In this document: positions 15,678 through 22,661 of the stretch, piece by piece | Layout of the letters: each line of letters starts with the position of its first letter | Position numbering within the stretch: position 1 is the stretch's first letter | NCBI GenBank assembly: GCA_023432225.1 | Contig: JAEYUW010000022.1 | Span: forward strand, 1 to 39,363 | Source: Verrucomicrobiota bacterium | GTDB taxonomy: Bacteria; Verrucomicrobiota; Verrucomicrobiia; Opitutales; Opitutaceae | DNA length: 39,363 nucleotides | Reading direction: 5' to 3' | Translations under genes and position numbers: made by a program | The notes under the pieces: model-generated | Seen by the model: the letters and a program-made list of their open reading frames with translations, nothing else | Databases searched by the model: none | What the model was told of the DNA's origin: nothing

Positions 15678-16529
15678 TCAGGAGATTTCGAGCACACTGA
15701 CCTCCGGGCGGCAGTTGAAGCGCAGACCGTGGAGGTTGCCGACGCCGCGCGTAATGTGGATGAGCCGGTCGCGCCACGGCAGGAGCCCGGCGACATAATC
15801 CTTGTCGCGCACCGGCGCAAAGGGCGTCCCGATCACCGGTAGCCGCAGTTGGCCGCCGTGGGTGTGTCCGCAGAGCATCAAATCCCAATCGTGCGGCAGA
15901 AAGAGATCCTTGGCGTCCGGGTTGTGGTTCAACACGAGCCGCAGCGCGCCGTCACGCGGCGCGAGATGGCGAAAAACGAAATCGGGGTGGCAATCCTCCG
16001 ACCAGTAGTCGCCAACGCCGGCCAGTTGCGCGCGCCGGCCGCGCAACCGGAGCTCCGCACTGTCGTTGCGCAACAAGGTGATGCCCGCACGCGTAAGAAC
16101 GTCGCGCAGCGGGTGAAGATCATTGTAGCCACCGGCACGCTCCGCCCAGCGCCCGCCGTCGTGATTTCCCGCACATGCGAACGTCGGTGCAGCGGCGGCG
16201 AGCGGGCGTAATGCGGCGGCCAGCCCATCGTGGTCGGTAGAGACGGTCGTGAAAAAGTCGCCGGTCAGCAGCACGAGATCCGGTTGCTCGGCCAAGCCCA
16301 GCTCCACGGCGCGGCGGATCAACGTGAGCGGCACGACGGGTGAAGCATGGAAATCCGAGAGGTGCAGCACGCGGAGTGCGGGACCCGACGCAGCGCGCGG
16401 CAGCCGGGCGGTTTTGCGCGTGACCTCCAGCCACTCGGGCTCGCCAAAACGCGTGTAGGCGGCGGCGGTCACACCGGCCCCGACGAATCCGAAAGCTCCG
16501 GTGAGGAACGCGCGCCGCGAGATTTTCAC
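15678..16529 (-). CDS. Tat-exported metallophosphoesterase (YkuE/YaeI-like)
   Basis: A 283-residue protein starting at GTG. The N-terminus MKISRRAFLTGAFGFVGAGV is a twin-arginine-type signal (SRRAFL). All calcineurin-like metal motifs are present: D-x-H in LHLSDFHAS, GD in LLTGDFF, GNHD in CAGNHDGG, an isolated His in LNHNPD, and GHTHGGQ. Family members are dinuclear-metal phosphoesterases; some hydrolyse UDP-diacylglucosamine in lipid A synthesis (LpxG/LpxH-like), but export by Tat suggests an extracytoplasmic substrate. The GTG begins one base after the TGA of the cupin gene (TGACGTG), so translation of the two is probably coupled. The ADOP gene converges on it with a 21-bp gap. Confidence 0.9.
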   Translation of the reverse strand: MKISRRAFLTGAFGFVGAGVTAAAYTRFGEPEWLEVTRKTARLPRAASGPALRVLHLSDFHASPVVPLTLIRRAVELGLAEQPDLVLLTGDFFTTVSTDHDGLAAALRPLAAAAPTFACAGNHDGGRWAERAGGYNDLHPLRDVLTRAGITLLRNDSAELRLRGRRAQLAGVGDYWSEDCHPDFVFRHLAPRDGALRLVLNHNPDAKDLFLPHDWDLMLCGHTHGGQLRLPVIGTPFAPVRDKDYVAGLLPWRDRLIHITRGVGNLHGLRFNCRPEVSVLEIS

Positions 16530-16530
16530 G

Positions 16531-16890
16531 TCAGATCCAGCCGAGCTTTTCGCGGGTGAGGGTGCCGCCGGCGTTGCCGGTGTTCACCGTGCTCGCGGGT
16601 TCGAAGAGCAGGATGCTGCACTCGTGCTCGGCGACGGGGCGGTGCTCCACGCCGCGCGGCACAACGACCATATCGCCCTCGCGTAGTTCGACCGTGCGAT
16701 CGCGATACTCCATGCGAAAGCCGCCGCGCAGCACGAGGAACAGTTCGTCCTCGTGCTCGTGGTGGTGCCACACGAACTCGCCCTGGATTTTCGCGAGTTT
16801 CACGTGTTGGCCGTTGAGTTCGGCGATGATTTTCGGGTCCCAATGGGAGGAGAAGAGGGCGAGTTTTTCGGCGAGGTTGATGCGATTCAT
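16531..16890 (-). CDS. Cupin-domain protein
   Basis: A 119-residue single-domain cupin. Motif 1 is WHHHEHEDELFLVLRGGFRM (residues ~41-60), with three His and a Glu as metal ligands. Motif 2 is EGDMVVVPRGVEHRPVAEHE (~71-90), with the last His. NLAEKLALFSSHWDPKIIAE at the N-terminus is typical of small uncharacterised cupins with enzyme or sensor roles. It is the middle gene of a leftward unit: GNAT, 21 bp gap, cupin, 1 bp gap, metallophosphoesterase. Confidence 0.88.
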   Translation of the reverse strand: MNRINLAEKLALFSSHWDPKIIAELNGQHVKLAKIQGEFVWHHHEHEDELFLVLRGGFRMEYRDRTVELREGDMVVVPRGVEHRPVAEHECSILLFEPASTVNTGNAGGTLTREKLGWI

Positions 16891-16911
16891 GGCGTGGAAA
16901 GGGGAACGCGT

Positions 16912-17385
16912 TCAGAGATCGCGCGCGTAGGCGAGGTCGCAGCGGCACGAATGCGCACCGCCGCAGGCGCGCGTGAAGCCGTTGCGTTCGTAGAGCGCGA
17001 TGGCGTCCTTCAGCACCGTCGCGGTCTCGAGGGTCATGCGCGTGAAACCAAGTTCGCGCGCGCGGGTGAGCGCCCAGTCGAGGAGGCGGCGGCCTTGGCC
17101 GCGGCCGCGCAGGGTGGGAGCGAGATACATTTTGCGGAGTTCCACCACGTGCGGTTCGAGCGCAAAGAGCCCGCACGTTCCGACGATCGTCCCTGATTCG
17201 TCGACGAGCACCGCAAAATCTCCGCCGCGTGAGAAGTAGGCCGCGTCGAGATCAGTGAGATCGGAGTCGGTGCCGTGCGAGTCAGGTTGCAGACTGAATT
17301 CTGCGAGCACTTGAGTGACGAGCGCGAGGCAGGCGGCGGAATCTTCCGCGCGGGCGCGGCGTAGCTGGAGCGGCGAACCGGGCAT
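16912..17385 (-). CDS. GNAT-family N-acetyltransferase
   Basis: 157 residues from the ATG at 17385; a GTG 20 codons upstream (17445) is also open but adds sequence unlike the family. GNAT landmarks are clear: LQLRRARAEDSAACLALV at the start, TIVGTCGLF and ELRKMYLAPTLRGRGQGRRL, which holds the acetyl-CoA pyrophosphate loop R/Q-x-x-G-x-G. LYERNGFTRACGG is the C-terminal motif. The substrate cannot be told from sequence. It heads the leftward GNAT-cupin-metallophosphoesterase unit. Confidence 0.88.
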   Translation of the reverse strand: MPGSPLQLRRARAEDSAACLALVTQVLAEFSLQPDSHGTDSDLTDLDAAYFSRGGDFAVLVDESGTIVGTCGLFALEPHVVELRKMYLAPTLRGRGQGRRLLDWALTRARELGFTRMTLETATVLKDAIALYERNGFTRACGGAHSCRCDLAYARDL

Positions 17386-17490
17386 GCCGGCACGTTGCCG
17401 GTGTGCGGCGTAGCTGTCGAATGATGTCTGCGTCGCGGCCGGCACAATCGCGACGAAATCCGTCGCGGGCGGACTCCGTGGCGCGCGATC

Positions 17491-18141
17491 TCAGCGCGGC
17501 GGCGCGCCGGCTTGCATCGATTGGATGAACGCGTCGGCTTCGCGGATGGATTTTTCCATGTCGGCCACGAGACGCGCGATGTCTTGACGCAGGTCGCGCG
17601 TCGTGGCGTCGAGCGAGGCGATGGCTTGCGCGTTGAGGTTATGCTTGAGGAAAAGGACTTGGTCGCGGAAGGCGCTGAGCACCGGGTCCATTCGGGCGGC
17701 GGCGGCGTCCATCACGCGCATGAGTTCGGCGTAGCGGCGCTTGGTCGTGGCGAGTTGTCGCTCGCTCTGGGTGCGCAGCGCGGGGTTCGAGTATTGCGCG
17801 AGTTCGGTGTTCCATTCCTCGAAGAGCGCCTTGGCGACGTCGTCGATCGCGTCGATGCGATGACGAACTTCTTTCGCGCGCGCTTCACTGTCTTTCAGCG
17901 CGTCGTTCAAGCGGTCGTAGGTCGCCTTCAGCTCCGACGGCGGCACTTTCGCGACAGCCAGAAACTGATCGAGGGCGCTGGCGAACTGGTCCTTCGCCTC
18001 CGCTTGTGCGCCGCGGGCGGCCTGGACGCGATCGACGAGGATCTGCCGCTTCGGCACGCCGAATTTTTCCATGGCGCCATAGTAGGCGCTGCTGCAGCCG
18101 GCGAGGGCCAGCAGGAGAATGAGCAAAGGAAGGCGAAGCAT
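17491..18141 (-). CDS. DUF2959-family lipoprotein
   Basis: 216 residues from the ATG at 18141. The lipobox LALAGCSS puts the acylated Cys at residue ~16; starting at 18177 would place 12 unneeded residues before the signal. The mature part is almost entirely coiled-coil-like helix, with the DUF2959 signature SAYYGAMEKFGVPKRQILVD followed by RVQAARGAQAEAKDQFASAL. The family is an uncharacterised envelope lipoprotein group. It lies 84 bp downstream of doxX on the same strand, so they are probably co-transcribed and under the MarR regulator. Confidence 0.9.
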   Translation of the reverse strand: MLRLPLLILLLALAGCSSAYYGAMEKFGVPKRQILVDRVQAARGAQAEAKDQFASALDQFLAVAKVPPSELKATYDRLNDALKDSEARAKEVRHRIDAIDDVAKALFEEWNTELAQYSNPALRTQSERQLATTKRRYAELMRVMDAAAARMDPVLSAFRDQVLFLKHNLNAQAIASLDATTRDLRQDIARLVADMEKSIREADAFIQSMQAGAPPR

Positions 18142-18225
18142 CTTGGCAGGGAAAGCGACCGGCGTCGCACAGTGCAACGCCGGTCTCGCTCGGACTCGCA
18201 GCGACGCCCGATGGTTCCGACTCGC

Positions 18226-18678
18226 TCAGCGCGCCAGCAGGCGATCGAGCGAGGCCTTGCCGCCGCCGAGCACGAGCAGCGCGAGCGCGGTGCCGATCGC
18301 GAGGATGAAGAACTCGATGCCTTCGCCCTTTTGCGCGCCGAACCAGTTCATGAAAAATCCGTTGGCCCAGTGCTGCGTCGAGGCGACGAGCATGACGCCA
18401 CCGACGCCGAGCGCGGCGAGTCGCGTGCCCACGCCGGCAATGAGCATCAGTCCGCCGACGGACTCCGCCAGGATCGCGAGCAGCGCGAAAATCCATGGTG
18501 CGCCAAACGTGTTGGTCAGGTAACCCATCGTGCCTTCGAAGCCGTAGCCGCCGAACCAGCCGAGGGTTTTCTGCAGGCCGTGAGGGAGGATCATGACGCC
18601 AAGGGAAAGCCGCAGGAACAGCGGCGCGATCGAGTCGCTGGTGGCGACGGAGGAGCGGAGGAAAGACTTTAGTTGCAT
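18226..18678 (-). CDS. DoxX-family membrane protein
   Basis: 150 residues from the ATG at 18678; a TTG two codons earlier is also open. Four hydrophobic segments fit DoxX: APLFLRLSLGVMILPHGLQK with the family's PHG motif, then FALLAILAESVGGLMLIAGV, LAALGVGGVMLVASTQHW, and IEFFILAIGTALALLVLGGG. DoxX-like proteins are associated with quinone or thiosulfate redox and oxidative-stress responses; the role here is unknown. The start codon lies inside a palindrome (18668-18689), and a MarR gene starts 58 bp away in the opposite direction. DoxX is therefore a likely direct target. Confidence 0.9.
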   Translation of the reverse strand: MQLKSFLRSSVATSDSIAPLFLRLSLGVMILPHGLQKTLGWFGGYGFEGTMGYLTNTFGAPWIFALLAILAESVGGLMLIAGVGTRLAALGVGGVMLVASTQHWANGFFMNWFGAQKGEGIEFFILAIGTALALLVLGGGKASLDRLLAR

Positions 18679-18689
18679 GCACAACTAAA
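18668..18689. promoter_or_regulatory. Probable MarR operator 1, overlapping the doxX start
   Basis: TTTAGTTG-CATGCA-CAACTAAA has perfect 8-bp arms. The doxX ATG is read from the CAT at its centre. It shares AGTTG/CAACT arms with the site at 18700-18715. Binding here would block doxX expression directly. Confidence 0.6.
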
Positions 18690-18699
18690 AGCGGAGGGA

Positions 18700-18715
18700 A
18701 GTTGCGCATGCAACT
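18700..18715. promoter_or_regulatory. Probable MarR operator 2
   Basis: AGTTGC-GCAT-GCAACT is a perfect dyad in the middle of the 58-bp space between doxX and the divergent marR-type gene, with arms like operator 1. The centre-to-centre distance is 29 bp. Confidence 0.6.
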
Positions 18716-18736
18716 AAAAAGTGTAGGGTGCGTGCA

Positions 18737-19234
18737 ATGAAGCAGCCTGACCTCCCTGAAACCCACCTCGAAGCCTGGCGCCGCTACTACGTGTCCTTTT
18801 GGCGGATCTTTGCCGCGATCGAGGCGGACTTGCAGGCGGCGGGGCTGCCGTCCCTGAGCTGGTATGATGCGCTCTATGAACTCTACCTCGCGCCGAACCG
18901 GCATCTGCGGATGAGCGAATTGGCGCGCAGCGCGTTGCTCAGCCGCAGCGGCCTGACCCGCCTCGTGGACAAGCTCGAGAAAGAGAAGCTGATCGAGCGG
19001 AAGTCTTGTCCGAGCGACGGGCGCGTGCAGCATGCAGTGCTGACCGACAAGGGCGTCGAGGTGCTGAGGAAAATCTGGCCCGTCTATCGCGCGGGCATTG
19101 CGAAATATTTTGCCGCGCACCTCAACGAGGCGAACGCGCAGGAGTTTGCGCGCATGATGAGCAAGGTCGTGTCAGCGATGCAGGCTACGGGCGGCGAAGT
19201 CGCGTGCGAGAAGAACAAGAAGCTGCCGGAGTGA
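18737..19234 (+). CDS. MarR-family transcriptional regulator
   Basis: 165 residues from the ATG at 18737; a GTG three codons upstream is less likely. A winged HTH of the MarR family: LSWYDALYELYLAPNRHLRM, then SELARSALLSRSGLTRLVDK as helix-turn-helix, followed by LEKEKLIERKSCPSDGRVQHAVLTDKG, where the Asp-x-Arg wing tip is characteristic. Flanking helices form the dimer. It is divergent from doxX with two related palindromes between, the standard layout for a self-regulating MarR repressor. The inducer is unknown; many MarR proteins sense phenolics or oxidants. Confidence 0.92.
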   Translation: MKQPDLPETHLEAWRRYYVSFWRIFAAIEADLQAAGLPSLSWYDALYELYLAPNRHLRMSELARSALLSRSGLTRLVDKLEKEKLIERKSCPSDGRVQHAVLTDKGVEVLRKIWPVYRAGIAKYFAAHLNEANAQEFARMMSKVVSAMQATGGEVACEKNKKLPE

Positions 19235-19306
19235 ACATCCCGCGAAGGCGCAAATTGTAGCCGCCGCCAGGTGAGCGGCCCATGCCGCGCCTGCAGGTGT
19301 CTTTGA

Positions 19307-19388
19307 CCACGGATTGCACGGATAAAAGACCCGGATGACACGGAGACGCGCTCGTTCAGTGATCCGTTTCTATCCGTGAAATCCGTGG
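19307..19388. repeat. CACGGAT-type periodic inverted repeat, copy 2
   Basis: Left arm CCACGGATTGCACGGATA (19307-19324) is the reverse complement of the right arm (19371-19388) at 17 of 18 positions. The interior again contains CGGATGACACGGA-like units. It fills part of the gap 19235-19498 between two convergent genes; nothing else is visible there. Confidence 0.85.
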
Positions 19389-19498
19389 ACGAATAGAACG
19401 TCACATCGCGAGGTGCGCTCGACTCGCGACCTGTGCTGACGACGGCGAAACCAGGCGCTTACGTCGGCTGCCACTCAACCACTGGTCTCGCCCCCGCC

Positions 19499-19978
19499 TC
19501 ACTTCGCCGGCACGCTCAGTTTCGCACCGACGGCGCGGCGCGTGTTGATCGCCCAGCCCGCGAGAGTGTCGATCTCGGCGGCGGTGAGCTTCGCCTCCGG
19601 GTGCATCCACGTGTAGGAAGGAAGCGGCATCTTGTGCTCGCGCACCTCTTCGGCGACCTCCTCCAGCCGGCGCGTGGCACGTTTCAGCGGATACGTGGTG
19701 AACTCGGAGAAGTTCAGGTGCTTCTTGCCGTCGCGCACGTGTTGCTCGAGCCACCAGCCGACCGGCTGGATGTTGGCATACCACGGGTAGTTCGTGGCGT
19801 TGGAGTGGCAGTCGTAGCAGGCGCGTTGCAGGATCGCGTCGATCTCCGCCGGGATCGGTGCGAGCTGCGAAAGGTGATTCGGGCCGGCGACGCTGCCGCG
19901 GTTGTTCATGGGGCGGATCGCTTGGGCGACGATGAGCAGCGCCCCGACTCCAACGAGAATTTTGGCGGAGGTCTTCAC
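19499..19978 (-). CDS. Haem-binding-domain (CxxCH) membrane-anchored protein
   Basis: About 159 residues from a GTG at 19978; a TTG at 20014 would add 12 residues. One N-terminal hydrophobic helix (AKILVGVGALLIVAQAI) is probably a membrane anchor. The single haem c motif CYDCH in LQRACYDCHSNATNYPWYAN matches the Haem_bd family, which also has the NYPWY and W...L motifs seen here. The rest is TTYPLKRATRRLEEVAEEVR and ALTAAEIDTLAGW-like helices with LTAAEIDTLAGWA, typical of cytochrome c-like folds. It is probably periplasmic; its redox partner is unknown. It is divergent from the SGNH esterase gene. Confidence 0.85.
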   Translation of the reverse strand: MKTSAKILVGVGALLIVAQAIRPMNNRGSVAGPNHLSQLAPIPAEIDAILQRACYDCHSNATNYPWYANIQPVGWWLEQHVRDGKKHLNFSEFTTYPLKRATRRLEEVAEEVREHKMPLPSYTWMHPEAKLTAAEIDTLAGWAINTRRAVGAKLSVPAK

Positions 19979-20061
19979 GGCGCGGAAAATTTCACCGCGG
20001 TCAACGACGAGCAAGACTTCAATCTGGCGGCGACTGCCGCGAACGAATTGGCTGTGCGGCC

Positions 20062-20856
20062 ATGAGCTTCTCGTGGTCCGGTCGGTGCTTGAGTTTGGTT
20101 CTCTTGGCGAGCAGCGCGCTATCGCTGTCCGCCGCGCGGTTGCATCTCGCGGGCGACTCGACGATGGCGACGAAGGAGCGTGCCACGCCGAATCCCGAAT
20201 ACGGTTGGGGCGAGGTGTTGCAGCGCTATTTCAGCGAGCGGCTCACGGTGGTGAACTACGCGATGAACGGTCGCAGCTCGAAGTCGTTCATCAACGAAGG
20301 GCGCTGGCAAAAGCTCGTCGACGCGCTCGAGCCAGGCGACTGGGTGATCGTGCAATTCGGCCACAACGACCAGAAGGCCAATCCCGATCGCCGCACGGAG
20401 CCGCGCGGCGAGTTTGCCGGCAACCTCCGGCGCATGATCGCCGACGTCCGCGCCAAAGGCGCCACGCCGCTCCTCGCGACCTCCGTCGCACGGCGCAAAT
20501 GGTCCGCTGATGGCCAGCATCTCGTCGACACGCATGGCGACTACATCGCCGCCGTGCGCGAAGTCGGCGCGGCGGAAAACGTGCCGGTGCTCGAGCTCAA
20601 CGCCCTCACCACGGCGCTCGAAGAGGCGCATGGCGTCGAAGGCTCGAAGCGCCTGCACCTGTGGATCGCGCCGGGAGTCTACGCGCGGAACCCGACGAAG
20701 GGCTGGCAGGACAACACGCACTACTCGGCCTACGGCGCCGATCGCGTCGCGGCGCTCGCGGTGCAGGAGATCATTCGACTGGGGCTGCCGCTGGCGGATT
20801 TTCTGGCGGGAGACTCACCGGTCGGCGATCAGGTCGACGCCAAGGCAGAGCGCTAG
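20062..20856 (+). CDS. Secreted SGNH hydrolase, rhamnogalacturonan acetylesterase-like
   Basis: 264 residues with a signal peptide (SLVLLASSALSLSAA, cleavage near residue 25). SGNH blocks: block I HLAGDSTMA (catalytic Ser), block III FGHNDQK (Asn/Gly oxyanion hole), and block V DNTHYSAYGA (Asp and His). GDST with DNTHYS..GA is the pattern of CE12 rhamnogalacturonan acetylesterases, which remove acetyl groups from pectin backbones. Length and order fit. Together with the GH74-like enzyme at 24232 it suggests plant polysaccharide use. No sugar transporter or pectinase adjoins it, so it is not in an obvious utilisation locus. Confidence 0.92.
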   Translation: MSFSWSGRCLSLVLLASSALSLSAARLHLAGDSTMATKERATPNPEYGWGEVLQRYFSERLTVVNYAMNGRSSKSFINEGRWQKLVDALEPGDWVIVQFGHNDQKANPDRRTEPRGEFAGNLRRMIADVRAKGATPLLATSVARRKWSADGQHLVDTHGDYIAAVREVGAAENVPVLELNALTTALEEAHGVEGSKRLHLWIAPGVYARNPTKGWQDNTHYSAYGADRVAALAVQEIIRLGLPLADFLAGDSPVGDQVDAKAER

Positions 20857-20884
20857 GACGCTTGCGCCTCGGGCGGCGGCGCGC

Positions 20885-21322
20885 ATGCTGGCCGCAGTGA
20901 ACCGGCGAATTTTTCTCCGTGTGGCGGGGTGGGCGGTGTTCGCGTGGTGCGCACGGCCGGCGCTCGCGGCAACCGCTGGAGCCATCGACATCGTGCGCGA
21001 GGGGATCCGCCGCCAACGTTCGATCCGCCTTCGTTACGCCGGACATATGCGGCTCGTGGAGCCTCACGCCATTGGCGTCTCGGCGGGTGGACATCGGGCG
21101 CTGCTCGCGTGGCAGGTCGAGGGCGGCAGCCGCTCCGATCCGCCGACGGGTTGGCGCATGTTCCTGCTCAGCGAAATCAGCGACGTTGCCCTGACCGTGC
21201 GAGGCTTCACGGCACAGCCGACCTATCACCCGGAGAAAGCGAATCTCCGCGAGATCGAGCTCGAAGTCACGCGTCCCTCGGACGGCGAGCCCACCAATCC
21301 GCCTGCAACAGGCCGTGGTTGA
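20885..21322 (+). CDS. Exported protein with a WYL-like domain
   Basis: 145 residues from the ATG at 20885, or GTG at 20897. The N-terminus NRRIFLRVAGWAVFAWCARP then ALAA looks like a Sec or Tat signal. The mature part resembles a stand-alone WYL domain: IRRQRSIRLRYAG, RLVEPHAIGVSAGGHRALLA, WQVEGGSRS and GWRMFLLSEISDVALT. WYL domains usually sense ligands in cytoplasmic regulators, so one behind a signal peptide would be unusual. Its last 56 bp overlap the 3' end of the convergent methyltransferase gene. Confidence 0.7.
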   Translation: MLAAVNRRIFLRVAGWAVFAWCARPALAATAGAIDIVREGIRRQRSIRLRYAGHMRLVEPHAIGVSAGGHRALLAWQVEGGSRSDPPTGWRMFLLSEISDVALTVRGFTAQPTYHPEKANLREIELEVTRPSDGEPTNPPATGRG

Positions 21323-21929
21323 ACGTGCGGCGTCCGCCGAGCACGAAGCCCTGCGCGGCGAGGAGCGCATCCGCCGGCGTGAGGCGCGCAGCCGGCAGCC
21401 GCACGACCGCCCGAAAAAACGCATACATCAGCGTGTGCACCGCGCGCGCGCGTTGGCGCGCCCACCCTCGCGGCGGCACGGCAAAATCGGACACCAGCCA
21501 CACCGCGCGCGGCGCGGCGGCATCCGCGAGAGCAGCGATCACGGCGTCGAGTTGCGGCGGCGCGAAGCAATCGAGAAAAAACGGCGTCGCGACCGCGTCG
21601 AACGCGCCGGCGGGCGGTCGCCACGCGGGCAACTGCGCGTGAACGAACTCCACGCGTCCCAGATCGAGCCGCGCGAGTCGCGCGCGCTTTTCTGCGGCGC
21701 GCAACATGCCGGCGCTCGCGTCGACGCAGACGACGCGCAGTGCGGGGTAGCGAGGGAGCAGCGCGTGCAGCAAACGTCCATGCCCCACGCCGGCGATCAG
21801 GAGGCGCTCGCAGCCGGTCAGTTGGCCGAGCCAGGCCGTGCGGCAGCGTTGCAACAACCGGCCCGCGACGATGCGCTCCATCCAGCCGTAGTGCGGAGCC
21901 AGCAAGTCGAAGCTCACGTCCAGCTCCAC
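21267..21929 (-). CDS. Class I SAM-dependent methyltransferase
   Basis: About 220 residues from a GTG at 21929. VELDVSFDLLAPHYGWMERI is a normal start for the family, and the GTG overlaps the end of the upstream gene by 16 bp. Motif I LLIAGVGHGRLLHALL binds SAM, VVCVDASAGML is motif II, and FDAVATPFFLDCF is motif IV. It resembles small-molecule or quinone methyltransferases; the substrate is unknown. It is the last gene of a leftward unit with a 119-residue membrane protein and a micro-ORF, all with overlapping stop and start codons. Its 3' end runs 56 bp antisense into the WYL-like gene. Confidence 0.85.
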   Translation of the reverse strand: MELDVSFDLLAPHYGWMERIVAGRLLQRCRTAWLGQLTGCERLLIAGVGHGRLLHALLPRYPALRVVCVDASAGMLRAAEKRARLARLDLGRVEFVHAQLPAWRPPAGAFDAVATPFFLDCFAPPQLDAVIAALADAAAPRAVWLVSDFAVPPRGWARQRARAVHTLMYAFFRAVVRLPAARLTPADALLAAQGFVLGGRRTFNHGLLQADWWARRPRDA

Positions 21930-22273
21930 CAAGCGCCCGCGCCCAGCGCGCCGGCAGCGTAGGCCGCCACATCGCGCCAGTCGCCGGTGGCGTGAGCGAA
22001 GACGCGCGGCGCGATCACTTCCGCGGCGACGGACCACGCGGCGACGTGGAGGGCGATCTCGCGCCAGCGCGGACGGGTGTCATCGCGGCGCAACCCGAGT
22101 TGTCGCTGCAGCCACAGCGCGAGCGGCAGCGCCGCGGGGACCAGGAGCAAATCGGTGAACTGGTCGTGCCAGAAACCGTGAGCCACGTGCGCGCGCAGCC
22201 ACCAGCGGCCGAAGACGTAAGCCGCGATCGCTCCGAAGCAGAGCGGATCGAGCGCGTAGCGAAAGGGCTTCAA
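21914..22273 (-). CDS. Small multi-helix membrane protein, unknown
   Basis: 119 residues from a TTG at 22273 (no ATG fits). Hydrophobic segments: PLCFGAIAAYVFGRWWLRA, FTDLLLVPAALPLALWL, IALHVAAWSVAAEVIAP, and VAAYAAGALGAGAWWSW. I expect three to four membrane helices. No family recognised, though WHDQFTDLLLVP-type proteins recur in Verrucomicrobia. It starts in the TTGA that also holds the stop of the 29-residue ORF upstream and overlaps the methyltransferase downstream, so the three are translationally linked. Confidence 0.7.
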   Translation of the reverse strand: MKPFRYALDPLCFGAIAAYVFGRWWLRAHVAHGFWHDQFTDLLLVPAALPLALWLQRQLGLRRDDTRPRWREIALHVAAWSVAAEVIAPRVFAHATGDWRDVAAYAAGALGAGAWWSWT

Positions 22274-22359
22274 AGCAGCCCGGCGATCAACAGACCCGAA
22301 CCGATGGCGAGCGCGATGCGGAGAAAGAAATTCGCGCGGGGAGAGAGCGTGGAGAACAT
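22270..22359 (-). CDS. Micro-ORF, 29-residue membrane peptide
   Basis: From the ATG at 22359 to a TGA at 22270-22272: MFSTLSPRANFFLRIALAIG, then SGLLIAGLL. It is one hydrophobic helix after a short basic start. The stop overlaps the TTG start of the next gene (TTGA). That tight coupling and the composition argue that it is a real first gene of the unit rather than chance. No Shine-Dalgarno is visible, as for most genes here. Confidence 0.45.
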   Translation of the reverse strand: MFSTLSPRANFFLRIALAIGSGLLIAGLL

Positions 22360-22538
22360 ACGGCGAAGAAAAGGGAAATCACCCCCGTCGCAAACCGCGA
22401 AACGACGCGAGGTGCGTCACGCCACGGCGCCCCCGCGCAATCCAACTCTGCGTCAAAGCACTTCGGGGTATCACATGAAGCTGTAGGGCGGAGTCGGAAT
22501 CATGCGATCGTTGAGCCTCGCGAAAGTCGGCCGGAAAG

Positions 22539-22602
22539 GTGGAACGCGTTGACCTCAACGCGTTCGCGCTCGCGCGCGTTTCGGTCAACGCACTCCGCCG
22601 AA
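22539..22602. repeat. GCGTTGACCTCAACGC element with a degenerate second arm
   Basis: The 27 bp at 22539-22565 differ at one position from 26536-26562, 4 kb away. The core GCGTTGA-CC-TCAACGC is a perfect dyad, preceded by GTGGAA. A decayed second arm (GGTCAACGCACTCC) follows at about 22586-22599. It lies in the ~300-bp gap 22360-22661, where I see no gene. Confidence 0.8.
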
Positions 22603-22661
22603 ATCGCGTGGTGCCGGGGCGCCGCTTGACGGCTCCCGGACTTCGTCGAGTGAGAGCCCTG

